The translations under genes and the position numbers were made by a program. DNA of 6,201 nt from positions 1 to 6,201 of the forward strand of contig JALWUZ010000299.1 of the NCBI GenBank assembly GCA_027079895.1. The letters run 5' to 3'. The notes beneath the pieces were generated by a model. It had not been told where the DNA came from. It saw only the letters and a list, made by a program, of their open reading frames with translations, and did not search any database. Positions 1-6,053 of this stretch are shown in pieces; positions within the stretch are counted from its first letter, which is position 1, and every line of letters starts with the position of its first letter. This DNA comes from Anaerolineae bacterium. GTDB taxonomy: Bacteria; Chloroflexota; Anaerolineae; B4-G1.

Positions 1-1
1 T

Positions 2-1234
2 GTCAAAGATACCGGCCTCAACCTCGGATTCCTGACCGACCACGCCATCAAAATCATGTACTTCGAGGGCAACATCTCCGGCTACGAACTGGCCGAGCGG
101 ATGAAATTGCCCTTCCCCGGCGTCGTAGACCAGGTGCTGGAGTTCCTCAAACGGGAGAAACTGTGCGAAGTGACCGGCACCGGCGGCCTGGGCGGGTTCA
201 CCGAGGCGGCCTACCGGTACACCATCGCCGAGAAAGGGCGCGATGTGGCCCGTGAGGCCCTGGCCCGCAGTCAGTACGCCGGGCCAACCCCCGTGCCGCT
301 GGAAGCCTATACCGAGGCCATTCACCGCCAGTCGCTAGGGAACGTCGTCGTCCACCAACGGACTATGCGCCAGGCGTTGGCCCACCTGGTCATCAATGAA
401 AAAACCTTCGCCCGCCTGGGGCCGGCGGTCAACTCCGGGCGTTCCATCTTCCTGTTCGGGAATCCGGGCAACGGCAAGACCGCCATCGCCGAGAGCGTCG
501 GGCGGATGATCCTGGGGGACGCGATGTACATCCCCTACGCCATCGAGGTTGATGGGCACGTCATCCGCGTGTTCGACAGCGTCAACCACGTCCCCGCCGA
601 AGACCCGCAGGCCAAAGAGCACGACCCGCGTTGGATTCGCATCCAGCGACCGGTCATCATCACCGGCGGCGAACTGACGTTGGAAGACCTCGACCTGGTG
701 TACGACGAGACGAGCAAGTACTACGAGGCCCCCTTCCAGATGAAGGCCAACGGCGGCATGCTGCTGATTGACGACTTCGGACGGCAGCAGGTGCGCCCCC
801 GCGACCTCCTCAACCGCTGGATTGTGCCGCTGGAAAAGCGCATTGACTTCCTCACCCTCCACACGGGCCGCAAACTGGAGGTGCCCTTCGACGTGCTGAT
901 TGTCTTCTCGACCAACCTCGCCCCCCGTGACCTGGTGGATGAGGCGTTTCTGCGGCGCATCCGGCACAAAATCGAAATCAAGGACCCCTCTTGGAACGAG
1001 TACCGCGAGATTTTCAAGCGGGTTTGCCGGGCCAAAGGGGTGCCCTACGATGACCGGGGGCTGGCCTACCTGATTCAGGAGCACTATCTGAAGCACAACC
1101 GCCCCCGACGGGCCTGCCATCCGCGCGACCTCGTTGACCAGTTGATTGACATCGCCCGCTACCTGAACGTCAAGCCGGCCTTGACCAAAGAACTGATAGA
1201 CCAGGCTTGCGAAGCCTACTTCGTCGAACTCTGA
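2..1234 (+). CDS. Winged-helix AAA+ ATPase, 5'-partial
   Basis: The reading frame is open from base 2, so the gene starts left of the window. The ATG at 56 is probably internal, because the 18 codons before it read as coherent protein (DTGL...FLTDHAIK) matching my recollection of how this family begins. Numbering from the first visible codon, residues ~10-85 form a winged-helix-like region ending in a wing (YRYTIAEKGR), followed by a linker SQYAGPTPVPLEAY. The AAA+ core has Walker A GNPGNGKT (153-160), Walker B MLLIDDFGR with D257/D258, sensor-1 FSTN (N305), and arginine-finger candidates R318/R319/R321. The C-terminal lid contains CHPRDLVDQLIDIARYL. All ATPase residues appear intact, so ATP hydrolysis is expected. 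The protein is probably cytoplasmic; the remodelled partner is unknown. Homologues I recall in Chloroflexota and Acidobacteria are annotated simply as ATPases, and a link to pilus or secretion loci is only a weak memory. The stop lies 8 bases before the phosphoesterase gene, suggesting cotranscription. Confidence 0.9.
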   Translation, partial: VKDTGLNLGFLTDHAIKIMYFEGNISGYELAERMKLPFPGVVDQVLEFLKREKLCEVTGTGGLGGFTEAAYRYTIAEKGRDVAREALARSQYAGPTPVPLEAYTEAIHRQSLGNVVVHQRTMRQALAHLVINEKTFARLGPAVNSGRSIFLFGNPGNGKTAIAESVGRMILGDAMYIPYAIEVDGHVIRVFDSVNHVPAEDPQAKEHDPRWIRIQRPVIITGGELTLEDLDLVYDETSKYYEAPFQMKANGGMLLIDDFGRQQVRPRDLLNRWIVPLEKRIDFLTLHTGRKLEVPFDVLIVFSTNLAPRDLVDEAFLRRIRHKIEIKDPSWNEYREIFKRVCRAKGVPYDDRGLAYLIQEHYLKHNRPRRACHPRDLVDQLIDIARYLNVKPALTKELIDQACEAYFVEL

Positions 1235-1242
1235 CGCGGCGG

Positions 1243-2409
1243 ATGGATTCTCACGACGCGGCCCCGGATTACATCCCCAACCCGCTCCATCTCGCGCTGG
1301 TGGCGGCGGGACTTGTGGGGGAAATCCCGCCCCTCTCGCTCCTTCCGGCCTGGCTCGCGCTGGCCGCCATCGCCGCCTGGCCGTGGGGGATGTGGCGGCT
1401 GCCGGTCGCCGCGCTGGCCGCCGCCTTCACCCTCGCCGATGGCGTGCTCCTCGCCCTGCTCCCCCGCACCGGACGCTCCTTCGGGCCGGTGACGCCCCCA
1501 CTGCTGGGCCTGACCCTGACCCACACCGCCGTTTTCTTCGCCGCCGGATTGCTGCGTCCGACGGCTCCCGCGCTGCTGCTGTCCGGCGGCCTGAACCTGG
1601 CCCTGTCCGCCACCGCCTGGTACGCCACCTGGATCGAGCCCTTCCGCCTCATAGTCGAGCGTCAGGAGTTGCGCTCCCCCAAATTGGCCGGCGGCGGGAC
1701 GGTGCGGCTGCTCCACATCAGCGACCTGCACGTCGAGCATCTCAGCCCGCGCGAGCGTGAACTGCTCCGTCGGGTGGAGGAACTGAAACCCGACTTGGTC
1801 GTCATCACCGGAGACTACCTCACCATCTCCTCGATCGAGGATTCGGTCTCGCAAGGGGAGGTGCGGGAGTTGCTGGCCCGCCTTTCGGAGGCCGCCGCCG
1901 GGCCCGTCTACGCCATCACCGGCAGCCCGCCGGTGGACCCGCCCCACGTCGTCCCCGCCATCTTCGCCGGACTGGACATCCGCTGGCTGCTGGACGAGAC
2001 GACGGATTTGGAACTCAACGGCCACTCCCTGCGGCTAATCGGCCTGCGCTGCACCGCCGACCGGGAGCGGGACGGGGCGCGGCTCCGCCGCCTGCTGGCC
2101 GACCGCCCTTCCGACCGCTTCACCGTCCTCCTCTACCACTCACCGGACCTGATGCCGGAGGCGTCGGCCCTGGGGATTGACCTGTATCTTTGCGGGCACA
2201 CGCACGGCGGACAGATTCGCCTGCCGGTGTTCGGCGCCCTGTTCACCAGTTCCGCGTTCTGGAAGCGGTACGAGATGGGGCGGTACGAGGAGCGCGGCAC
2301 GACGTTGTACGTCAGCCGGGGGCTGGGGATGGAGGGGGCCGGCGCACCGCGAGCCCGTTTCCTCGCCCCGCCGGAGATCGTGCTGTGGACTTTGGGGTCT
2401 CCGAAGTAA
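1243..2409 (+). CDS. Membrane-anchored metallophosphoesterase, degenerate GNH motif
   Basis: This is a 388-residue calcineurin-like phosphoesterase of the YkuE/YaeI type. Residues ~15-130 are hydrophobic, with about four membrane segments. The phosphoesterase domain follows from ~153. Visible metal-site motifs are DLH (D161, H163), GDY (G190-D191), the histidine of LLYHSPD (H299) and GHTH (H319, H321), with a family-typical SRGLG...APPE end. The motif that should read GNH(D/E) reads GSPPVD (227-232), so the metal-ligand Asn and catalytic His are replaced. Activity may be reduced, altered or lost. Family members hydrolyse phosphomonoesters, phosphodiesters or lipid pyrophosphates; the substrate here cannot be told. 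I chose the ATG at 1243, which lies 8 bases after the ATPase stop behind a weak G-rich stretch. A TTG at 1207 would extend the protein by 12 residues and overlap the ATPase gene, but has no visible ribosome binding site. It probably belongs to the same operon as the ATPase. Confidence 0.9.
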   Translation: MDSHDAAPDYIPNPLHLALVAAGLVGEIPPLSLLPAWLALAAIAAWPWGMWRLPVAALAAAFTLADGVLLALLPRTGRSFGPVTPPLLGLTLTHTAVFFAAGLLRPTAPALLLSGGLNLALSATAWYATWIEPFRLIVERQELRSPKLAGGGTVRLLHISDLHVEHLSPRERELLRRVEELKPDLVVITGDYLTISSIEDSVSQGEVRELLARLSEAAAGPVYAITGSPPVDPPHVVPAIFAGLDIRWLLDETTDLELNGHSLRLIGLRCTADRERDGARLRRLLADRPSDRFTVLLYHSPDLMPEASALGIDLYLCGHTHGGQIRLPVFGALFTSSAFWKRYEMGRYEERGTTLYVSRGLGMEGAGAPRARFLAPPEIVLWTLGSPK

Positions 2410-2438
2410 GCACGACTGGCGCGAGACTCAAGTTGGAT

Positions 2439-2444
2439 TATAAT
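2439..2444 (+). promoter_or_regulatory. -10 element (TATAAT), likely leaderless promoter
   Basis: A perfect TATAAT sits in a short AT-rich island (ATTATAATAT) in the 42-base gap between the phosphoesterase and the small membrane protein gene. Seven bases separate it from the ATG at 2452, so a start site at the usual distance would fall at 2451-2452, giving a leaderless or nearly leaderless mRNA. No Shine-Dalgarno sequence fits in the gap before this ATG, which agrees. No good -35 box is seen: the bases at the optimal spacing (around 2416-2421) are CTGGCG, so either another factor or -10-dominated recognition would be needed. The six-base match in such GC-rich DNA is unlikely to be chance, but it is unproven. 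Confidence 0.6.
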
Positions 2445-2451
2445 ATCGCCT

Positions 2452-2736
2452 ATGGACTCGCATCATCGCCTTCGCTTGCTGTTCGTCCTGGCCCTGGTGG
2501 CCGTGTTCGCTGCCGCTGCTGTCCTGTGGGTCTACGGCCCGCGTATCGCCGAGCACCTGTCAACGCCCACTCCGGCGGCGCGGCCCACGGCGGATTCCGG
2601 TGGGGGAGCGGTGGTGAACCCTCCGCCCCCGGTGTGGTCGGGGGGAGGGGCCGCGCTGGTCTGGGTAGCGGTGGGGATCGTCTTGGCGACCGGCCTGGCG
2701 TTCGTCGCCGCGCGTTGGTACCGCCCGCATTCCTGA
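2452..2736 (+). CDS. Small two-helix membrane protein, unknown function
   Basis: A 94-residue protein I do not recognise. It has a short basic start (MDSHHRLR), a strong hydrophobic segment at ~8-29, a Thr/Pro/Ala/Gly-rich linker at ~36-64 (STPTPAARPTADSGGG then PPPPVWSGGG), a second hydrophobic segment at ~67-86, and a basic tail RWYRPHS. The positively charged ends suggest a hairpin topology with both termini inside and the linker outside. That it is a real gene is supported by the well-placed -10 element upstream, the clear membrane-protein composition, and the overlap of its TGA with the ATG of the glycosyltransferase (shared A at 2736), which implies translational coupling. An accessory or regulatory role for the glycosyltransferase is possible but is only inferred from position. 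The frame of the next gene also stays open across this region without stops, but that upstream extension gives no membrane-like or domain-like protein. Confidence 0.75.
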   Translation: MDSHHRLRLLFVLALVAVFAAAAVLWVYGPRIAEHLSTPTPAARPTADSGGGAVVNPPPPVWSGGGAALVWVAVGIVLATGLAFVAARWYRPHS

Positions 2737-4373
2737 TGAGCCGTCCGCGCTACCTCCTCTGGGCCGTCCTGCTGGTGACGCTGCTCGCCTTCGCGGTGCG
2801 GGCTGTCTCCCTCGACGCTCAGTCGCTCTGGCGGGACGAGGTGGATGCCCTCTGCTATGCCTACCAGTTCCCCTACCTCACCATCCAGGCATTGAGGGCA
2901 GCCCCGGCCTCCGACCTCCATACCCCGTGCGCCTGTCCGCCGCCGCCTTTCCGGGTATCGCCCCCTCCGACTCCGCCGACGACCCGCCTGGCGCAGACGC
3001 TGACGGGGATGTTGCACCAGAACGGCCCGTTGTACTTCTTCCTCCTGCGCGGCTGGGTAGCCCTGGTCGGCACGAGCGAGTACGGGATGCGCTTCCTCTC
3101 CCTCCTCGGCGGCGTCCTCGCCGTCCCCCTGACCTACGCGCTGGGCCGCCGTCTCTTCTCCCGCTGGACGGGGCTCGTCGCCGCCTTGCTGATGGGCGTT
3201 TCCCCCTACCAGACCTGGTACGCCCAGGAAGTCAAAATGTATACCCTGGTGACGGCCCTCGTCCTGCTCGCGCTCTACGGGCTGCGGCGGGCGGTCGAGG
3301 GGGACGGCCGGCGGTGGTGGGCGGCGATGGTCCTCGCTACGACCCTGGCCATCTACCTGCACATCCTGGCCGCGCTGGTGATTCCGGTGCTGATGACCTG
3401 TTTCTTCCTCTGGTGGCCTGTGGCGCGGCGTCGGTGGCGCGGGGCCCTGGTCAGCCTGGCGTTGCTGACTCTGCCCTACCTGCCGCTGCTCCTCTGGCAA
3501 CTGCCCCAGGTTTTCCGTGTGCGGGAGACCGGCTTCGCTTACTACCCGCTGGCGACGATGGGACTGATTCTGCTCGGCGGGTGGAGCGTGGGCGTCGCCG
3601 GGGTGGGCAGTCCCTGGGGGGCGTGGCTGATGGGCGGACTGGCCCTCGCCGGGCTGCTCCTCTGGCGCGGACGCGGGGAAAGGGCGACGCCGGTCGTCGT
3701 GGCAGTCTGGCTCGTCTTCCCCCTGCTGGCGGTGTGGCTCATCTCCTTGCGGCAACCCCTGTTCACCGACCGGTACATGATCTGGACGGCTCCGGCCTTC
3801 TACCTGCTGGTCGGCAGCGGGTTGGAGGTGCTCCGGCGGCGGTTGGGGATTTGGCCCGCAGCGGCCGTGTTGGGAATCGTGCTCATCGTGAGCGGCGCAA
3901 ACGTCGCCCGCCAGGCCGCCGTTCCTATGAAGACGGACTTCCGCGCCGCTGCTGCCTACGTCGCCCGACGGGGAGCACCTCTGCCGGAGGAGTGGCAGCC
4001 GCGCTATCGGGTCTATCTGCCGCTGATTCTGGCCGCCCCACGCCCCCCGACCCGTGAGTTGCTGCTCTTCCAAATCCCGCACGGGAGGTACACCTTCGAC
4101 TACTACTTCCCGACGGGTGATTACTCCTGGGCCGACGGCCTCTACACCAACTACCGGGACGCCACCGGCGCGTATGTCCTCGACCGGCGTGCCGTCGCCA
4201 GTCAGATGGAGGGATTGGTGCAGGGTTGGGATGTCATCTGGCTCATCTCCTCGGAACCGGCGATGTGGGACGAGCGCGGGTTGGTGCAGGGTTGGCTGGA
4301 CGAGAATCTAGAGCGGGAGGATGAGGCCCACTTCTTCGGCGTGGACGTCTACCGTTATCGCGGCCTCAAGTAA
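2736..4373 (+). CDS. GT39/ArnT-like polytopic glycosyltransferase
   Basis: A 545-residue integral membrane glycosyltransferase of the PMT/ArnT type (Dolichyl-phosphate-mannose-protein mannosyltransferase family). Such enzymes move a sugar from a polyprenyl-phosphate carrier to a protein, lipid or polysaccharide on the outer face of the membrane; the substrate here is unknown. After the first membrane helix (~6-26) comes the family's catalytic loop with the acidic motif WRDEVD (32-37, D34/E35). NGPLYF (96-101), SPYQTWYAQEVKMY (156-169), YLHI (207-210) and FTDRYMIW (343-350) are further family signatures. About ten hydrophobic segments run to ~390, then a soluble C-terminal domain of ~155 residues. 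Two stretches look inserted relative to the family: a Pro-rich one at ~52-85 and one containing YLPLIL at ~415-440. The start at 2736 overlaps the preceding stop. The frame is open further upstream to 2190, but that part lies over two other genes and lacks family sequence. Confidence 0.88.
   Translation: MSRPRYLLWAVLLVTLLAFAVRAVSLDAQSLWRDEVDALCYAYQFPYLTIQALRAAPASDLHTPCACPPPPFRVSPPPTPPTTRLAQTLTGMLHQNGPLYFFLLRGWVALVGTSEYGMRFLSLLGGVLAVPLTYALGRRLFSRWTGLVAALLMGVSPYQTWYAQEVKMYTLVTALVLLALYGLRRAVEGDGRRWWAAMVLATTLAIYLHILAALVIPVLMTCFFLWWPVARRRWRGALVSLALLTLPYLPLLLWQLPQVFRVRETGFAYYPLATMGLILLGGWSVGVAGVGSPWGAWLMGGLALAGLLLWRGRGERATPVVVAVWLVFPLLAVWLISLRQPLFTDRYMIWTAPAFYLLVGSGLEVLRRRLGIWPAAAVLGIVLIVSGANVARQAAVPMKTDFRAAAAYVARRGAPLPEEWQPRYRVYLPLILAAPRPPTRELLLFQIPHGRYTFDYYFPTGDYSWADGLYTNYRDATGAYVLDRRAVASQMEGLVQGWDVIWLISSEPAMWDERGLVQGWLDENLEREDEAHFFGVDVYRYRGLK
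4215..4295 (+). repeat. Pair of 15-base direct repeats inside the glycosyltransferase gene
   Basis: TTGGTGCAGGGTTGG occurs exactly at 4215-4229 and 4281-4295, 66 bases (22 codons) apart and in the same frame, so the protein carries LVQGW twice (in MEGLVQGWDVIW and RGLVQGWLDEN). The bases between differ, so this is a short in-frame duplication or a repeated helix motif in the C-terminal domain rather than a mobile element. Confidence 0.8.
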
Positions 4374-4381
4374 ACACACTC

Positions 4382-4387
4382 GGAGGA
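4382..4387 (+). promoter_or_regulatory. Ribosome binding site of the sugar kinase gene
   Basis: GGAGGA lies 7 bases before the ATG at 4395 in the 21-base gap after the glycosyltransferase stop. It fixes the kinase start. It is the only strong Shine-Dalgarno sequence ahead of a gene in this window, which contrasts with the leaderless-looking small membrane protein gene. Confidence 0.85.
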
Positions 4388-4394
4388 CCGGCCG

Positions 4395-5936
4395 ATGGCG
4401 AAAAAATACATCGTGGCTCACGACACCGGCACCGGCGGGAACAAGGCCGTGCTGACCGACTTACGCGGACGGGTCATCCACTCCGCCTACCGGCCCTACG
4501 GGTTGCGCTACCCGCGTCCCCAATGGGTCGAGCAAGACCCGCAAGAACTGTGGCAGGCCGTCGCCGACACCACCCGCTCGGTCATCGCGGAGGCCGGCGT
4601 TGACCCCGCCGAAATCCTGGGGGTGGGGGTGTCGGCGCAGATGTTCAACCTCTTGCCGGTGGATGAGGACATCAGACCGTTGATGCCGCTGATCTCCTGG
4701 CTGGACGTGCGCACCGTCGCGCAGGCCGACCGCATCCTGCACGCGGACGGCGGGGCCATGCGGGCCCTGCTCTTCGAGCATACGGGCAACATCCCCACCG
4801 CCAAAGACATCATCCCCAAGATTCTGTGGCTCAAGGAGGAGCGTCCCGCGCTCTGGGAGCGGACGGCCTATCTCCTGGACTGCAAGGAGTACATCGTCCA
4901 CCAGCTCACCGGGCGGGTCGCCACCGACTGGCACGGGGCCTCGGTCTACTTCCTCTTCGACCCGCACACGCGACGCTGGTCGGAGGAGGCCTGCCGTGCG
5001 CTGGGCATCCCGCCGGAGAAACTGCCCCCGGCCTACCCCGCCACTACGGTAATCGGCGCGGTGACGGAGGAAGCCGCCCGTGCGACGGGGCTATTGCCGG
5101 GGACGCCGGTAGTGCTCTGCGCCGGCGACGTGGCCGTAGCCCAGTCCGGGGCCGGCGCCAACGCCGACGGCCAGGCTCATCTCTGCGTGGGCACCGCCAC
5201 CTGGGTAGGGCTTTCCAGCCGCCGCTTCGTCAACGACCCGCGCACCCCGTTCTGGGGACTGAGCCACATTGACCCCGACAAGTGGATTATCGCCGGTGAG
5301 ATGGAGACCGGCGGCGGGGCGTTGATGTGGTTTCGGGACAACTTCTGTCAGGCGGAGGCCGCGCAGGCCGCTCGAGAGGGCATCTCGACCTACGCCCTGC
5401 TCAGCCGCATGGCCGAGGAGGTCGCCCCCGGCGCGGACAACCTGCTCTTCGCCCCCTGGCTCTCCGGCGAACGGGCCCCCGTCCTCGACCACTACGCTCG
5501 CGGAGCCTTCATCGGCCTCGCGCTAGGGCACACGAAGGGCCACTTGGCCCGCGCCGTCATGGAGGGGGTGGCCTATCACATCCGCTGGATTTGCGAGTCG
5601 CTGGAACGGCTGGGGTTGTCGGTCGGCGCCCTGAACGCCATCGGCGGGGGCAGCACCAGCCCGACCTGGACGCAGATCATCAGCGACGTCACCGGCCGCG
5701 AGTTGCGGGTCGTGGCCCATCCCCTGGAAGCGGGAGCGATTGGCGCGGCCCTGACGGTGGCGGTGGGCCTGGGGGTCTACCCGGACATGGAGGCGGTGGA
5801 CGACCTGATCGAGATTGGCCGCGTCGTCAGGCCCAATGAGGCGCATCGGGCCCGCTACGATGCCCTGTATCGGGAGTACCGGGCCATGTACGAGGCTCTG
5901 AGGCCGCTCTACCGCCGCCTGCACGGGATTCGGTAG
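4395..5936 (+). CDS. FGGY-family carbohydrate kinase, xylulokinase-like
   Basis: A 513-residue cytoplasmic sugar kinase; length and motif order match the FGGY family (xylulokinase, glycerol kinase and others), which phosphorylates a sugar or polyol with ATP. Visible motifs are the N-terminal phosphate loop HDTGTGGNK (9-17, D10, T13), SAQMFN (80-85), WLDVR (102-106), the catalytic-base motif AGD (D245), GTATW (266-270), APWLSGERAP, ARGAFIGL, the adenine-binding GGGS (417-420) and EAGAIGAAL. The closest resemblance is to XylB-type kinases, but the MHG substrate motif of classical xylulokinase is MFN here, so the sugar may not be D-xylulose. No sugar isomerase, transporter or regulator is next to it, which leaves the pathway open. 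It follows the glycosyltransferase by 21 bases with its own strong ribosome binding site and is probably the last gene of the unit, before the repeat array. No catalytic residue appears to be missing. Confidence 0.9.
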   Translation: MAKKYIVAHDTGTGGNKAVLTDLRGRVIHSAYRPYGLRYPRPQWVEQDPQELWQAVADTTRSVIAEAGVDPAEILGVGVSAQMFNLLPVDEDIRPLMPLISWLDVRTVAQADRILHADGGAMRALLFEHTGNIPTAKDIIPKILWLKEERPALWERTAYLLDCKEYIVHQLTGRVATDWHGASVYFLFDPHTRRWSEEACRALGIPPEKLPPAYPATTVIGAVTEEAARATGLLPGTPVVLCAGDVAVAQSGAGANADGQAHLCVGTATWVGLSSRRFVNDPRTPFWGLSHIDPDKWIIAGEMETGGGALMWFRDNFCQAEAAQAAREGISTYALLSRMAEEVAPGADNLLFAPWLSGERAPVLDHYARGAFIGLALGHTKGHLARAVMEGVAYHIRWICESLERLGLSVGALNAIGGGSTSPTWTQIISDVTGRELRVVAHPLEAGAIGAALTVAVGLGVYPDMEAVDDLIEIGRVVRPNEAHRARYDALYREYRAMYEALRPLYRRLHGIR

Positions 5937-5947
5937 GACGCATCCAC

Positions 5948-5962
5948 CCGCCGGTTCGGCGG
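5948..5962 (+). terminator. Short GC hairpin after the kinase stop
   Basis: CCGCCG (5948-5953) pairs with CGGCGG (5957-5962) around a GTT loop, starting 12 bases after the kinase stop. There is no T-run, so it is not a classical intrinsic terminator. It could pause transcription or protect the mRNA end, alone or together with the repeat hairpins that begin inside its right arm. It may also be a chance result of high GC. Confidence 0.35.
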
Positions 5963-5983
5963 CGGCGCATGGAATGCGCCGCC
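5961..5983. repeat. Hairpin A of unit 1 (copy at 6074-6096)
   Basis: GGCGGCGCAT (5961-5970) and its exact reverse complement ATGCGCCGCC (5974-5983) flank a GGA loop, giving a perfect 10-pair stem. The identical structure recurs in unit 2. The right arm is shared with hairpin B, so the two cannot form in full at once. Confidence 0.85.
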
Positions 5984-6011
5984 TGGGTCTGCGTGCCAAA
6001 CCCAGGCGGCG
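5977..6011. repeat. Hairpin B of unit 1 (copy at 6090-6124)
   Basis: CGCCGCCTGGGT (5977-5988) pairs perfectly with ACCCAGGCGGCG (6000-6011) around an 11-base loop, CTGCGTGCCAA. This 12-pair stem is the longest in the unit. It overlaps hairpin A on the left and hairpin C on the right, so formation of B competes with both. The copy in unit 2 is unchanged, including the loop. Confidence 0.85.
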
Positions 6012-6053
6012 GATTTATCCGCTGCCGGTCGCGGCGGGTTTATCCGCTGCCGG
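6005..6053. repeat. Nested direct repeat forming hairpins C and D
   Basis: A 23-base segment at 6006-6028 recurs at 6031-6053 with one mismatch, offset 25 bases. Each copy is itself an inverted repeat. Hairpin C pairs GGCGGCGGA (6005-6013) with TCCGCTGCC (6018-6026) around TTTA, with one G-T wobble. Hairpin D pairs 6031-6038 with 6043-6050 around a TTTA loop. The same pair recurs in unit 2 at 6118-6139 and 6143-6164. The nesting suggests the 113-base unit grew by internal duplication before being duplicated as a whole. Confidence 0.85.

Noticed and set aside
335..1120. Open frame on the - strand (261 codons) opposite the AAA+ ATPase
   Set aside because: Its composition is that of an antisense shadow with no recognisable domain. 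The + strand frame has complete Walker A, Walker B and sensor motifs over the same bases.
1207..1242. TTG start for the phosphoesterase at 1207
   Set aside because: It would overlap the ATPase gene by 28 bases, has no ribosome binding site, and adds only a short Arg-rich stretch. The ATG at 1243 is the simpler choice, though this cannot be proved from the sequence.
2190..2735. 182-codon in-frame upstream extension of the glycosyltransferase
   Set aside because: It overlaps the phosphoesterase C-terminus, including its GHTH region, and the small membrane protein, and reads as Arg/Pro/Gly-rich sequence with no family similarity. The ATG at 2736 directly precedes the expected first membrane helix.
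2532..4082. Long open frame on the - strand (516 codons) opposite the glycosyltransferase
   Set aside because: It encodes Gln/Arg/Gly/Pro/His-rich sequence with no membrane segments or motifs, typical of antisense frames in high-GC genes. The + strand carries clear family motifs over most of this stretch.
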